Assembly: GCF_040712315.1 (NCBI RefSeq)
Contig: NC_134015.1
Location: forward strand, 6,041,945 to 6,105,944
DNA length: 64,000 bases
DNA from: Castanea sativa
Taxonomy: Eukaryota; Streptophyta; Magnoliopsida; Fagales; Fagaceae
Direction: 5' to 3'
The notes below the pieces were generated by a model that ran no database searches, had not been told where the DNA came from, and saw only the letters and a program-made list of their open reading frames with translations. Below, one piece after another: positions 36,570 through 48,100 of this stretch. Both the position numbers and the translations under genes were made by a program. Positions within the stretch are counted from its first letter, which is position 1. Every line of letters starts with the position of its first letter.

Positions 36570-38245
36570 CCATAAACGCACCTCCATTTAAGAGGATTTC
36601 TCTACACTTAGGTTGCATGAAAGTTGCTATTTTTGGTATATTGGGTATTATTTAAGCAAAATTGTAGATGTCTTTTAGAAGAAAAGTCCAGGATCACATT
36701 TTTACTAACAATTACTTCTAAGAAATTTCATATACCTTTAGAGAATTTGTAAGTTAGGTATAACTAATAATTAAGATTACAACAAACTAATAGATAAATT
36801 TACCACACAAAAAAAGGTATTTTTAAAATTTATGAGCCTTACCTGGTATGTATAATTGATGCAACTTGAGACTTTAGGCTTATAAGACCTTTTTTTCAAA
36901 TTGGTAGGATACACCTCAAACTGAAATACCACACACAGCCCCACAATGGTCACATCATCGGCAGCCGACAAATGTTCCAACTCTCAACCACTCATTCACC
37001 CACAACCTGCTAAAATGTTGTTCAAAACACCCAAATGCACTCACCCAAAGCAGATCAGCCACAAACCATTACAAATCCACCAAAAGAAAAAAAAAATAAA
37101 AAAACAAAAAAACAAAGATAAAGAAAATCAAAAATAGGGAGAGAGAGAGAGATAAATACATCTCAGGTTGCTGAATTTGAAGTTGTTTATCAATTTCACT
37201 AATGAGGTTAGCAACTTGCTGAATTTTATAGAATAGAGTTCATGCTTTCATGGTTAATGTTATAGAAGTGAATATGCATGTGGATTTGTGCAATTGTACA
37301 TGGCTACTACCTCCACACTACTAATCACATCCTGTTCTAACATGGATCAAACTAACTGATACAACTTTCCCAACTCAGATAAAGAAACAATCCTCAAACA
37401 TCACAAGCTTTCTAAAATATCAGATCTGAAATATAAAGATTGAAATGATAGTTAATTAAGAGCTACAGTGTGTACTATTGCCTAGCATCTCATGAACAAG
37501 ACCCCAATATCAATACTATATCAAGCCATACATGCTGAGGATTACCACAAAAAAAAAACATACTAGATTCCGGAAAACTCCAGTATAACATGGCAACACA
37601 TCACAATACATATATCTTGAGGAGAAATGCCAATGCCAGCAACAAATAGTTCTTGATCCTAATGTGTTGCCCATACAACGAAAGGGTTCAATTTACAAGT
37701 ACAGCTCCTAAAACCAAGTAATATCTTCTCTGCTACAACAACTGACTGCTCCTAATCAAACAATCACTTGGAACGGTGCTTAGTCAAACTATGAACTCTA
37801 TCAATAAAACATGAGAAAGAAACATCATTGGAGAAGCTTCAGGACATATATTATATGTTAAAAGATAAAATATAGGCGCAAATAAGGAAATACTATTCAC
37901 AGAATCATGAGTAAAATAAAACATAAAGTAACAAAGGATCAAATCTAATTTGGAAGTTTAGAATGCATGAATAAATAACTATTGGTTTAATTCAGAATTT
38001 TTACTCCTAGAGCTGCAGGTTTTGATTATAGGATGATTGCAAGAATATATAAAACTAAACTAATGATGCAAGTAATGTCAAGAATACAAAGACAAATTCA
38101 CACTAACAATCTCAACTTAATGTTATAAAAGGTGAACAAGACCCAGTTTAGACAACTGTAATAATGCATTCAATTCAACAATACAGAATTGATGCTCAAC
38201 CCTATAAGAAAATATAAAAATTATAACTAAAACCACATTTGTCTT
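36570..38245. other. Noncoding block shared by U1 and U2
   Basis: This is collinear with 51430-53280 at about 88% identity. On the minus strand 36980-36840 reads as a short coding-like patch (HLSAADDVTIVGL..., ending at a GT donor). The U2 copy is interrupted by a stop and frame changes, so I do not call a gene. A GA-rich tract lies at 37140-37150. Confidence 0.45.
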
Positions 38246-38247
38246 TT

Positions 38248-39960
38248 CTATAAACAATAATAGTGGATATAGAAATTACATAAGGCACATTGATAGATAA
38301 GCTCTTTGCAAGGATCACTACATTTGTGACATGGAGGGCAATCTTTAGGTTCCTCAATGAAAGTAAGGGGGTGTTGGTGACAATCAAATGTGTAAGCACC
38401 TCCAAACTTCATATTTGGGTATTTCCCAAGAATACATTTGGGATGTGCAGGATAAGTGCAATCTTTACAGTAGTAGTACCAATGGTTTGGGTTTCGCTCT
38501 TCTTCACAGATATCACAATAATATTCACCAGAGTCATCTTCAGCTGTATAATTGAGAGTGAAGGGGTGCTCATGTTGTTTGTACATTGAGGTTTGTGGTA
38601 GTGTCGCACATTTAAAGTCAAGTGCAAATTCACAAGTGGTACAACGAAATACTAGATTTCTTCTATCACCACAACTACTGCAACTTTGACTAAAGCCTGT
38701 GTAGGAAAGGATAAGTCGATGCTGATGACCTTTGTGGGTAAGGATGTCTAAGGTCAAACTACATTGAACATCGAGATCAAAGTTACATGTCTTACAATTG
38801 TAGGAGAAGCCATTGCAAAGCAAGTCAGGCGAGCCAGGGTAGCCAAGGAAACTACAGGCACTACACCAAAACATCCTCCTATTATTAGGTGCCTTTGGAA
38901 GGAGGGTGAGTGGGTGTTGATGGAGTGGGTGCCGCTTTTTCATTGGTAAATTAGCACAAGACTTATGAAGAAAGAAGCTACACTTAGCACAACTGTAAAA
39001 AGGAGGGGAAATGGCTCTTACGCACCCGTCACATTTTTCGTTATTGTGAACCTCCTCATCAGTGAGCTTTAAGTCATGCTTATGACTGAAGTGTTCAATT
39101 TCTGTGGCTATTTCAGTTCCGTCCTCTCCCACTTTGATTTTTTTGACTTTGTAAGCTGCCGCTGACTCAACAAATTGATCGAGCTCTGCATCTTCGTTCT
39201 CCCCATCTTTAAGTTCCAGCAAATTTATGTCCTCCCTATTTCTCCTATTCATAGCGCAATTGAGGTGGGCAATGAAATCGCATTTGGAGCAATAGTAAAG
39301 CCCGTAGCGCGTGTCCACTTTTTGAACACAGAGTAGACAAAATCGGGAGTCGGATTCATGGAGTTCAAGAGAAGAATGGGTGATGTGGAGAGGGTGCTTG
39401 TGACGTACAACTTTGAGTCTAGGTGGGAAATAAGCACACTTTCTATGAATCGATAAACCGCATGGATTACACAGATAGGGCATACCTTTGTCTTCTTTTA
39501 TGCCACAAAGGTTGCAAGTGAATGTGATCAAATTCCAAAAGGGTGTCAATGGATGGTCGTGGAATTCAGCTTCCAAGGTGGGTGCTAAAGAACCACATCT
39601 GACGTGAAGGTTGAAGTCGCAACGGTAACATCGATAAGTGTATTCATAACGAGATTCTTTACAGACTTCGCATTTGCTTTTTTCTTTCTCTTCCTCTTCC
39701 TCTTCCTCTTCCTCTTCCTCTTCAGGATAATCTGTGTTTTCATCAAAGAGAATGAGAGGATGTAATGGGTGCAGAGGATGGTGCAACCCCAAGGGCAGTT
39801 CTGCACATGATTTATGATGAAAGCATCCATTGCATTTTGTACAACTATAGCTGGGACCCAATACTGATTCCCAACACCCGCGACAAAGACATCCTCTTCT
39901 GTCGTCTTGGTTGAAGACCAAGGGATGCTCTGGATGGCAAAAATGTTGAAGCGGCTCCAT
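38248..39960 (-). CDS. DC1 (Cys/His-rich C1) domain protein, intact copy
   Basis: A single-exon frame of 570 aa from the Met at 39960 (MEPLQHFCHPEHPLVF, the usual start of this family). The frame is open a further 35 codons upstream to 40065, but that part reads like leader sequence. I count nine DC1/C1_3-like units, each of the form H-x2-HPL ... C-x2-C ... Y-x-C-x2-C-x-F-x-LH-x2-C. Examples are HPLILF...CEVC...YRCYRCDFNLHVRC, CNLCGIKEDKGMPYLC and CDGCVRAISPPFYSC; the last unit ends CNFYIHYYCL. Cys/His spacing suits zinc binding. Family members are linked to defence, hormone response and diacylglycerol-type C1 folds, but most lack known ligands. Between units 1 and 2 is a run of 12 Glu encoded by a (ttcctc)n repeat at 39689-39721. 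No signal peptide is seen from the chosen start. Confidence 0.88.
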   Translation of the reverse strand: MEPLQHFCHPEHPLVFNQDDRRGCLCRGCWESVLGPSYSCTKCNGCFHHKSCAELPLGLHHPLHPLHPLILFDENTDYPEEEEEEEEEEEEKEKSKCEVCKESRYEYTYRCYRCDFNLHVRCGSLAPTLEAEFHDHPLTPFWNLITFTCNLCGIKEDKGMPYLCNPCGLSIHRKCAYFPPRLKVVRHKHPLHITHSSLELHESDSRFCLLCVQKVDTRYGLYYCSKCDFIAHLNCAMNRRNREDINLLELKDGENEDAELDQFVESAAAYKVKKIKVGEDGTEIATEIEHFSHKHDLKLTDEEVHNNEKCDGCVRAISPPFYSCAKCSFFLHKSCANLPMKKRHPLHQHPLTLLPKAPNNRRMFWCSACSFLGYPGSPDLLCNGFSYNCKTCNFDLDVQCSLTLDILTHKGHQHRLILSYTGFSQSCSSCGDRRNLVFRCTTCEFALDFKCATLPQTSMYKQHEHPFTLNYTAEDDSGEYYCDICEEERNPNHWYYYCKDCTYPAHPKCILGKYPNMKFGGAYTFDCHQHPLTFIEEPKDCPPCHKCSDPCKELIYQCALCNFYIHYYCL

Positions 39961-40640
39961 CAGATCTTGTATGACATGCAGAGTCACAGACAAAATAACA
40001 TCCAATTTGCTTAGAGAAAAAAGAAAAACATGACTTATTAATACAACAGGGGCTGGTACGTACACTGAATCAAAATCTATATCATATCATATAAAGAGGA
40101 AAAGAAAGAGAGAGAGAGAGAGAGAGAATTAGAGTTTTATGAAAAATCCAACAATACCAATTAGATTTAAAGAATATCGCACTTCTCCCGCTAAGCTTAT
40201 AAATGATGATGATGAAGATGATGATGGTCGCTGGTTGGGGTTGTTGAATTTGGACCAATTTTGAATGTTTAGTTGTAAGATTGATGAGTTGGGGATTCTA
40301 AGCAAAATGGGGGATGGATGCTGATGCAGAGTGTGTGTATTTTCAATTTGTGGGCGTGAGTGAGTGAAGAGTGAAAGAGTGACAAATACATCTAAACAAA
40401 ATTAGGTGTTTTGAGTTTGTTTGGGTCCAAAAATTAAAGTGGCAATGTCAATTTTGGACTGAAAATTGGAAAGTAATTGTTTGAAAGGTTTGGATTGGAG
40501 ACTATGGAGACTATTGAGGTGGCGCAATTTTTTGTTGGCTGATATAAGGAGTTGGTGGTTCGGTTTCCGTAATTTGTAGTAGTAATGCTTATTTAAATTT
40601 AAATTAATTATCATAAAAGCATACTGTATCATTGTTTTTT
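39961..40640 (-). promoter_or_regulatory. Upstream region of DC1 gene copy 1
   Basis: The minus strand shows a CT-repeat (plus-strand gagaga at 40108-40127), then 'tttatatgatatgatatag' (about 40073-40095) as a possible TATA region, and a trinucleotide (gat)n run at 40204-40227. It is nearly identical in U2 (54925-55610). Assignment as promoter/5' UTR is inference from position. Confidence 0.4.
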
Positions 40641-41104
40641 TTTAATTATAATTTAAAAGGAGGAAGCCAAGATTAGAGAGTTAAAAATATTGAGATAGAT
40701 AGCAGCTTTTTTTCTTTTTCTTTTTCTTTTTACAAAAAATACTTGCGTAACTTTTGCCAAATAATGTAACTTTCTATAGGATAAAATTAATGTTTGATAG
40801 GGATCTAGTTGTTCAAGTTAGATGTTAGGTAAGTTTTACAAATTTTTCTTTCTTCGTAATAATGGTATGCTATACCCACTATTGAATTTATTTCTTTTCT
40901 ACCGTCGTAATGCTCACCAAATATTTAGATGATCTATCATTCTCGTCAAATATCAAGATAATTAGGCATTAAAAACTCACTCATTTATGAAGAGTTCTTA
41001 TACTCTTCTTTTTTTCTTTTTTATTTGTATTCTCAAATATAATAAACGAATAACCTTATAGATTTAACAATAAATATAAATCCATTGTAGTGAAATTGTG
41101 TATG

Positions 41105-41200
41105 TGATTAGCCCATAATAGATATTTGATACAATTGTTTGTAAATATATATATATATATATGTGATTAGCCCATAATAGATATTTGATACAATTGTTTG

Positions 41201-41254
<54 letters not shown>
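41105..41254. repeat. Duplicated block plus long TA microsatellite
   Basis: The segment tgtgattagcccataataga...ttgtttgtaaa followed by (TA)n occurs twice in a row (41102-41160 and 41162-41254). U2 has one copy only, with a short TA tract (56076-56155). This is a slippage or unequal-exchange difference between the units. Confidence 0.8.
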
Positions 41255-41256
<2 letters not shown>

Positions 41257-42070
41257 TTGATAACATTTGTGAACTAATGCAAACTATCTCACCTTTAATA
41301 TGAGACAAAATGAATATTTGATGGAGATTAGGTTCAAGTTAGACTTTGGGTAGCTTTTACAAAAGTTATATTGCTCAGTACTTTTTTTTAGGGGGTTACA
41401 TGATAATGGTTTGCAAAAGCTACAGTTGGAAAAAAAATTCCTTTCCAACCATTATTATACTAACCAAATATTAAGGTGATCTATTATTCTTATATAATAC
41501 CAATGTGCTTGGGCATTAGCAACTCACTTGCTCTTTAGCTTTTTGTTTTTGTGTTCTCAATTATACTAAAGGACTAACCTTTTAGATTTAACATTAAGGA
41601 AAAATTTAGGTATAATACCCTCAGTGCGATTCATTAAGTTCCCTAATTAAATTCAAATACATGGTTGTATTAACCAATAAAATACAATCAGTTATTATTA
41701 TTTCCAATGACAATTAAATTCAATGCAATGATGCGTTTGAATTTAATTGAGGAATTTAACATACAACACCTACGGTACTATATATAAGTTTTACCCTTAA
41801 TAATAAATGACAATTGATTATTATGAAATTTTGCGTGTAAGAAAACTATAATTGATATCAAATAAATACATGGATTAAAGAAAAAGGTGATTTATAAAGT
41901 TTAATGGAGTGATATAACTTTAATCAAAGCTACAAAAAATTTAACATATACCAAACAATTTAGCAGTAATATATCTCAAAAAATATGATATTAATTTAAG
42001 TGCAATAAAAGTTTACTACATTTAACATCTATATGACAAATTTTCAGCAAGCAAAAAGACCTATTTATGA

Positions 42071-42239
42071 CCACCGTACACTCTTGGTGCAGTGGTCACT
42101 CCACAAATATAAAATGCTTGTGGGTATTGGGGGCAAGAGTCGGGGTTCAAGTTTCCGAGAAAGAGTTTTAAACACATATATACTTAGATTAGGTTAGAGT
42201 AGAAATTTTATCTTGTATAAAAAAATAAAAATAAAAAAC
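42071..42239 (+). mobile_element. tRNA-derived SINE (family 1, copy b)
   Basis: A 169-bp SINE with A-box-like ttggtgcagtggtcactcc, B-box-like gggttcaagtttcc and an A-rich tail. An 11-bp target-site duplication, cctatttatga, lies at 42060-42070 and 42240-42250. The same insertion with the same duplication is at 56974 in U2, so it predates the U1/U2 duplication. Confidence 0.9.
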
Positions 42240-42826
42240 CCTATTTATGAATAGCAATAGAAAAACACATATATGAACAAATTTGTTGAAGCAATTAATG
42301 ATACTTACGGCAAGAAGAATCCAATTTTAGCTTCAAAACACACCTAGGTAAGCCTCCAAGTTAGCCTCAAATTTCAATTTTGTTATAACTATGTTAATGT
42401 GGAATTCATCTGCAACTTCCACTATATATAGCATTGTTATCAATCTTACCAAATAAGAAATGCATTCTCTATCTCAAAAGAATCTCAAAAGAAAACCAAA
42501 CAAGGAAAGAACAAAATAAGGAAATAAGCAAGGTATTATTCTTGCTTGCCATAATTTCAAAACAAAAAATTAATATTCTAAACTTGAAACTTATCTTTCA
42601 TGTATCCAAATCTATTAAAAAACATCGTCTATAAAAATTTTCAATCTTTATATGCTCAAACTTTACTAATAGACTAGTATGTAGTCTCATACATATGCAC
42701 AGATATAATAAAAAAATCATAATTATATAATTCAAATATAAATTTTTTTTTTTAGAAGATGTTCAAATTATACAAACTTACCCTTTTTTTTAAATCATAC
42801 ATTTCTAAAATATGTAATGGTTTCTC

Positions 42827-42870
<44 letters not shown>

Positions 42871-42884
42871 TTATAATTTAATTG

Positions 42885-43085
42885 CTTTTAGACTTTTCAG
42901 TTTTTGCACCCAATAATTCACTTGCCACAAAAATTAAAATTTAAATGGACACGTGGCAAAAAATTGGACTTCAATTGAAATCAAATTTAGAATCTAATGG
43001 GATTTGGACTCTTCGATTTTTACATTCAATAATTTTATTAGTACTAAATTAAAAATTAAATGAGACACGTGGCACAAAATTAAGA
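42885..43085. repeat. 116-bp tandem repeat, each unit with a G-box (CACGTG)
   Basis: Two diverged copies of a unit (..gacttttc.gtttttgca.ccaataatt ... gacacgtggca.aaaatt) lie in tandem, with CACGTG at 42950-42955 and 43066-43071. The U2 counterpart keeps both (57822-57827 and 57938-57943). CACGTG within acacgtggc is the core bound by bZIP/bHLH factors and by ABA-responsive factors. Regulatory use here is unproven; it lies between the divergently transcribed DC1 and CKI1 genes. Confidence 0.6.
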
Positions 43086-43964
43086 ATTGTGAATCATGCT
43101 TTGCCAACCTTCCATTTGCATTGAGCCACTAAATCTTGACAAAACATGTTAATATATAATTTTTAAGAATTTTCTTTTATGTTAACGTATGATGCAATAG
43201 ATAACATAAAATAATTTTCATTCATTCGAATTATTTGGTGCCTTTAGTTCAAGATAACTTTCATTTGCTCTAAAGAAGTTGTTTTGTTCCTAGGGTCCAC
43301 TAGCACACTAATGGCCTCTTAATAAAAAAACCGGTAATAATAAGATAGTAATTGAGTGATCATAGATTAATGCTAATTGTGGCATATTTTTAATAGATAA
43401 AAGTCATATTATATTATTTACATAATCATTCTTTGTCACTTAAGAGATATGACCTAATTAATTTACGGTAGTTTGAGTACATTTTAAGTTATTCTTAGTT
43501 AATTTAACTTGTTTCTTTCAGAAAACTGTAGTTCCGTTTAATACTTTTGCTTCAATACATTTTAAGTTATTATTTACATAATCATGCTTTGTCATTGTAG
43601 GTTTTATGATTGAAGTAGTATTTGAAAGACATGAAGAATATTATGTCCACCACCCCCCCTTTCCCTCTTTCCATTTTCTTTATTTTTGAAAAACTCAAGT
43701 ATTACACTGATGTGGTAAAAAAAGAAAAAGAAAAAGAAACATGATCCTTCATTATTCTGATGCTCTTTCATGAAATTAGAATACCACAATTATTCATTTA
43801 TTTAAAAACATAAAAAGAAGAAAGGCAAAAGGGAAAAAGAAGAAGAATAAGGAATCTATGATCTATAAGAAATCTTACAATATTTCTTCAATTCTTAATA
43901 TTCTTTTATAACAATCAAGAAAATAACAAACAACATCAACACAAAGATACTTTGAAGAAGTGGA

Positions 43965-44401
43965 CTTCTTTTTCTTTACATAAAATCGAGTCAATCAAAT
44001 TTAAAAATTATGTGTACTTTGTTTTTTTGAAGAAGTATCTGTTCTTGCTTCTGTAAAGGGGTTTGCATAATTCAAATGCCAAGCAAAGCATAAAGAGATT
44101 CAACGTCATTATTTGTAATAATTATTAATAAAGTATATTGTTTTTAAAGGATTGAGAACAATTCTTTTTCTTTATATAGAATCGACTCAATCAAATTTAA
44201 AAATTATATGTATACTTTGTTTGTTTGAAGAAGTATATTGTTCTTTCTTTTGTAAAGAGGTTTGCATAATTCAAATGCCAAGCAAAGTATAAAGAGATTT
44301 AACGTCCTTATCTGTAATAATAATTAATAAAGTATATTGTTTTTAAAGGATTGAGAAGGACATTTCTTTTTCTTTATGTAGAATCGACTCAATCAAATTT
44401 A

Positions 44402-44463
<62 letters not shown>

Positions 44464-44612
44464 TTTGTTTGTTTGAAGAAGTATATTGTTCTTTCTTTTG
44501 TAAAGGGGTTTGCATAAATCATATGCCAAGCAAAGCATAAAGAGATTCAATATCCTTATCTGTAATAATATATTTTTTTTTAAGTATATTGTTTTTAAAG
44601 GATTGAAAAGAA
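43965..44612. repeat. About 200-bp tandem repeat, 3 units plus a distant partial unit
   Basis: Each unit reads tttcttta(c/t)at..aatcga.tcaatca, then tttgttt.tttgaagaagtat, then gggtttgcataa.tca, atgccaagcaaagcataaag and gtatattgtttttaaaggat. Starts are at about 43965, 44161 and 44364. The third unit holds a TA tract (44408-44455). A diverged partial unit is at 44900-45000. The array is repeated in U2 (58825-59470 and 59745-59850). Confidence 0.85.
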
Positions 44613-44614
44613 GG

Positions 44615-46076
44615 AGAATTAGGTATTTTCATGTTGTGCTATATATTTTATCCAAATTAACGGCAAACTTGGTGTCGGGGTGCAAAGCGTAACAAGAATT
44701 ATAGTTTTGAGTGCAAAACATGCATTTGAAAAGTTTTGAGTGCAAATTGTAATAAAATACATAGTTCAGGTTGGTAAAATGTAATTTCCCCTTTAGAACA
44801 ATTGTTTAATGTCCATTGAATTGGCATACACAACCTAAGAATCAATTGAAGTTAAGTGCATGTAATTACTCAATCAAAATTTTTTATTATTATTATTATA
44901 CTTTGCTTGTTTGAAGAAGCTTATTGTTCTTTTCTTGTGTCAGAGGGCTTGCATAATTCTAATGCCACTTAAAGCATAAAGATTTTGAATGTCCTTTTCT
45001 CAAGGGGGAAAAAGCAATAAGAACTTGAGAAATGTATACGTAGTTCAAGAACACGCTCATTTTTCAACTACTGATACTTTTGAGAATTGTTTTACAATTT
45101 GATTTAGTGTGAATGCTTCATGAAGGAGGAAATGATACCAAAAAGAAAAGTTTCATGTAATTCAATCATCATAGTGAAACAAGTTGATACCAAGGATAAA
45201 GTTGAGGCTATAGACCATCATTGATATTGATTGAATTACTAAAGCAGCTAAACAGTGAGAACTGAGAAGAATCGTACAAATATTAAAGAAAGAGTTACTT
45301 ACATTAGTTGCACAGGGCATGCTTTCATGTCTTTTAGTCAAAATATGAAAGAGCAACTATGCTCAACTTTACTCAGCTAAACCTTACCAATTAAAATGGG
45401 GTGGCTCTAAACATCTTAATCAACTAACTGAGACATTACATATACATAGGCCTTCAGCTTTTCATTGACTTCCTGATTGACTTAATGGATGAGTTGATGA
45501 AACTGTTCCCAACAGCAAGATCTCTATCAAAATCATCATCACCATTTACCGAATAGCATATGTTCATTCTGTAATTTCAATCTCATATCTCTCGATTAAA
45601 TATGCAATTAACATAATTTGCTAGGCTACAATCTCATGACCAATATCCAACAGATATCAGATAAAAAATAAATAAATAAAAGGGACTACAAGAATTATTT
45701 GCAGTGGCACTCTCAAATAATTCTTGAAGTTCAAAATATGTCCTACGATCCTATTATATTGGAATTATACAATTAAAATTTAATATTTATTTGCTATACG
45801 GCTAGAAATTTCTGGTGTACGGTGCCCTGATCAATTGCTTGTTTGCAGAAATGGGAGTTTTGGCTATAGTGGGTGCTCTTTGGTAGATGAGTACAGTCTG
45901 CAGGTTATTGAAAATGGCAATGTGCCCCTTATTTTCCTAAAAAGAAATTGGAAAGCAATAAATAAAGAAAAAGAGAATACTTGTATTAATTAGGTAATAA
46001 AGTTGAAGGCAATAACATTTAATGATATTTTTTTAATTATTAAATCTCTCATCATTTATGATGTAAAAAATATGTA

Positions 46077-46126
<50 letters not shown>

Positions 46127-47300
46127 TATTCTCGTAAAAGAGGTTTGTTCCCTCAATTATACTATTTTTTTTTTTAGAAACAAACACACACAAGAAGAAG
46201 AAAAGAGATTTTAACGCAAAGGCACATAACAAACTCAAATTATACAACCTAGTGACTATTGGTTTTCATGTTAATTTTTATATCCAAAATAAAATAAACT
46301 AAATAATTTATCTATATGTTATTAATGTGACATCTATCAAACTTATATAGTCAAATGGACAATAAATTTAACATTTTCATTTTGAAAAATAAAGTTTTAA
46401 AGGAACATTACTGTCTTTCAAATAGAAATATCCAAAGTTTTTAAAATTAAGCTCCTTTATTTAAACTATATTGAAAGAAAAATATTGACTTTTTATATAA
46501 AAAAAATATTATGCTATAATAATTATCAATAAACTTTTTGTTTTGAAATAGTATTATATTTTGGGACTTCCAAATAATATGGAATAGAAAAACCAATAAT
46601 ACGATTGTTATTAAAAATAAAAATAAAAATAAAAACCAATAAAATGGGAGGGAGATTGTTTGTATAGATTTGGCTACTTAAATATACGGTGGCAGAATGG
46701 AGAACCTTTATAAGATTACCCTCTTTGTCTAATTCCTCTCTGTGGTGGGCCTCACGTTTGCCTAAGTTGACTTGAAATTACTCTTTTTATTTTTTCTTTT
46801 TATAGGAGATTTGTAATTACTCTTGACCCAATAGTTTCATTTTATGGGCTTGTTTTTGTTTCTCTATTTTTGGCCCACTTAGATTTTAACATCTTTAGTA
46901 TTATTTCCCACCAAGATTTGCGGGATTTGATTTCTCACAATTATCTCATTAGTTGTTACTGACTGCTCGTTTATCTCTTGGTTTTACAACATATATATAT
47001 ATTTTTTTTCATTTTTAGATTTCCTTTCAAACTCTTTTTTCACCAATTTGCTCTCTAATCTACAAGAATACAGAGAAACAGAATCTCTTATTTGGTGAAT
47101 TTGGAAGTACACGTTGTATTTCCATGCACTTATTTAAATAACGATTGTCCCGCTCCTTGTTACACTGGATTTAAGCCTCACAGTTGCTGAAGAATATTTG
47201 ATATTCTGTTTATAGCAGATTGCACTAGATTTTTTCTCACTCTCTTCCATTTCTACTATGAACTTTGGTCATTTTCCACATTGCTAGATTGGTTGCTCTT
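44615..47300. other. Spacer and upstream region of CKI1-like copy 1
   Basis: No conserved coding frame was found. The spacer contains a 'gagtgcaaa.cgtaa' block (44670-44790), a TA tract (46081-46122) and an (aaaat)n run near 46615. The part from about 46660, pyrimidine-rich with 'cctctctgtggtgggcc', probably includes the CKI1 promoter and 5' UTR. Confidence 0.5.
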
Positions 47301-47317
47301 GTTCAATTGCTTTCAAA

Positions 47318-48077
47318 GTAAGTGTACAACTAAGTCTTGTTGATAATGTCCATTTCAATGCCATGGTTGCACCATGTTTTATTATTACCTTTTGACATGT
47401 ATTTTCATGGATTAGTCTTTCTTCACTTACATTCCAACTTCTCTTTTAATTATCATATACTGTTATTGAGACCTTTTTCAGTAGATTATTGAAAAATAAA
47501 TAAATACTAGTGATGGGTACTAATTAGCACTTTTTTCATTTATTCATTCTCTTGATCATTTTTAAAGAAATGTAACTCTGCAGAAATGTATTTGGCATTT
47601 TATAGAATTTTAGCAAAGTTTCTATGAAAATAAGAAAATATCTATTTTTTTTCTTTTTCACATTCAAAATTAAGAGCCAATAGATCATTGAAAACAACCC
47701 AAATAACAAAAAATTCTTATTTTTGAGATGCAGATTAATTATTTCAATCACAACTTTTGGATTTGGATTCTGCTGTCATTGTCAGTCTATCAAAAATGGA
47801 TTTTTTTTTTTTTTAAATTTATAATTGATCATTCTTCCCATCCTGCACTTGTTTGTAATGGCGGTAGATGTGACATTGTAAATAGTTAGATCAATATTGC
47901 CATATCTTTTCAATGAAAATAATTGTTACTCAATATGATTGTTCTGAATAATTAGATATATTAATGAACTGAAGTGTAACACATCATGACAATTATGGTT
48001 CAGCAACCAAAAGTTGGTCATATGTCCTGTTATTTTGTTAACCATTATCTAATACTCACATTTGCCATGAAATGCAG
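47318..48077 (+). other. Probable 5' UTR intron of CKI1-like copy 1
   Basis: A strong donor (caaa/gtaagt at 47318) and acceptor (aatgcag at 48077) enclose 760 bp just before the start codon at 48101. Both sites are kept in U2. Inferred from splice signals only. Confidence 0.5.
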
Positions 48078-48100
48078 ATATTAAACCACAACTTTCAGCC

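Noticed and set aside
38290..38589. Plus-strand 99-aa frame opposite the DC1 gene (also 53299-53637)
   Set aside because: It is antisense to the well-supported DC1 frame. Its openness follows from Cys/His codon usage on the other strand.
39961..40065. 35 extra N-terminal codons of the DC1 frame
   Set aside because: The family normally starts at MEPL-type Met. The upstream part is hydrophobic leader-like DNA identical in both units and most simply is 5' UTR.
41108..41308. 66-aa frame with a long Ile-Tyr run
   Set aside because: This is a read-through of a TA microsatellite.
42434..42634. 66-aa frame present in both U1 and U2 (57328)
   Set aside because: The two copies lie in nearly identical DNA of a recent duplication, so conservation is not evidence of coding. 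Composition is low-complexity Lys/Ile and no homology is recognised.
47536..47751. 71-aa minus-strand frame in both units (62390)
   Set aside because: It lies within the probable CKI1 5' UTR intron and is identical only because the duplication is recent.
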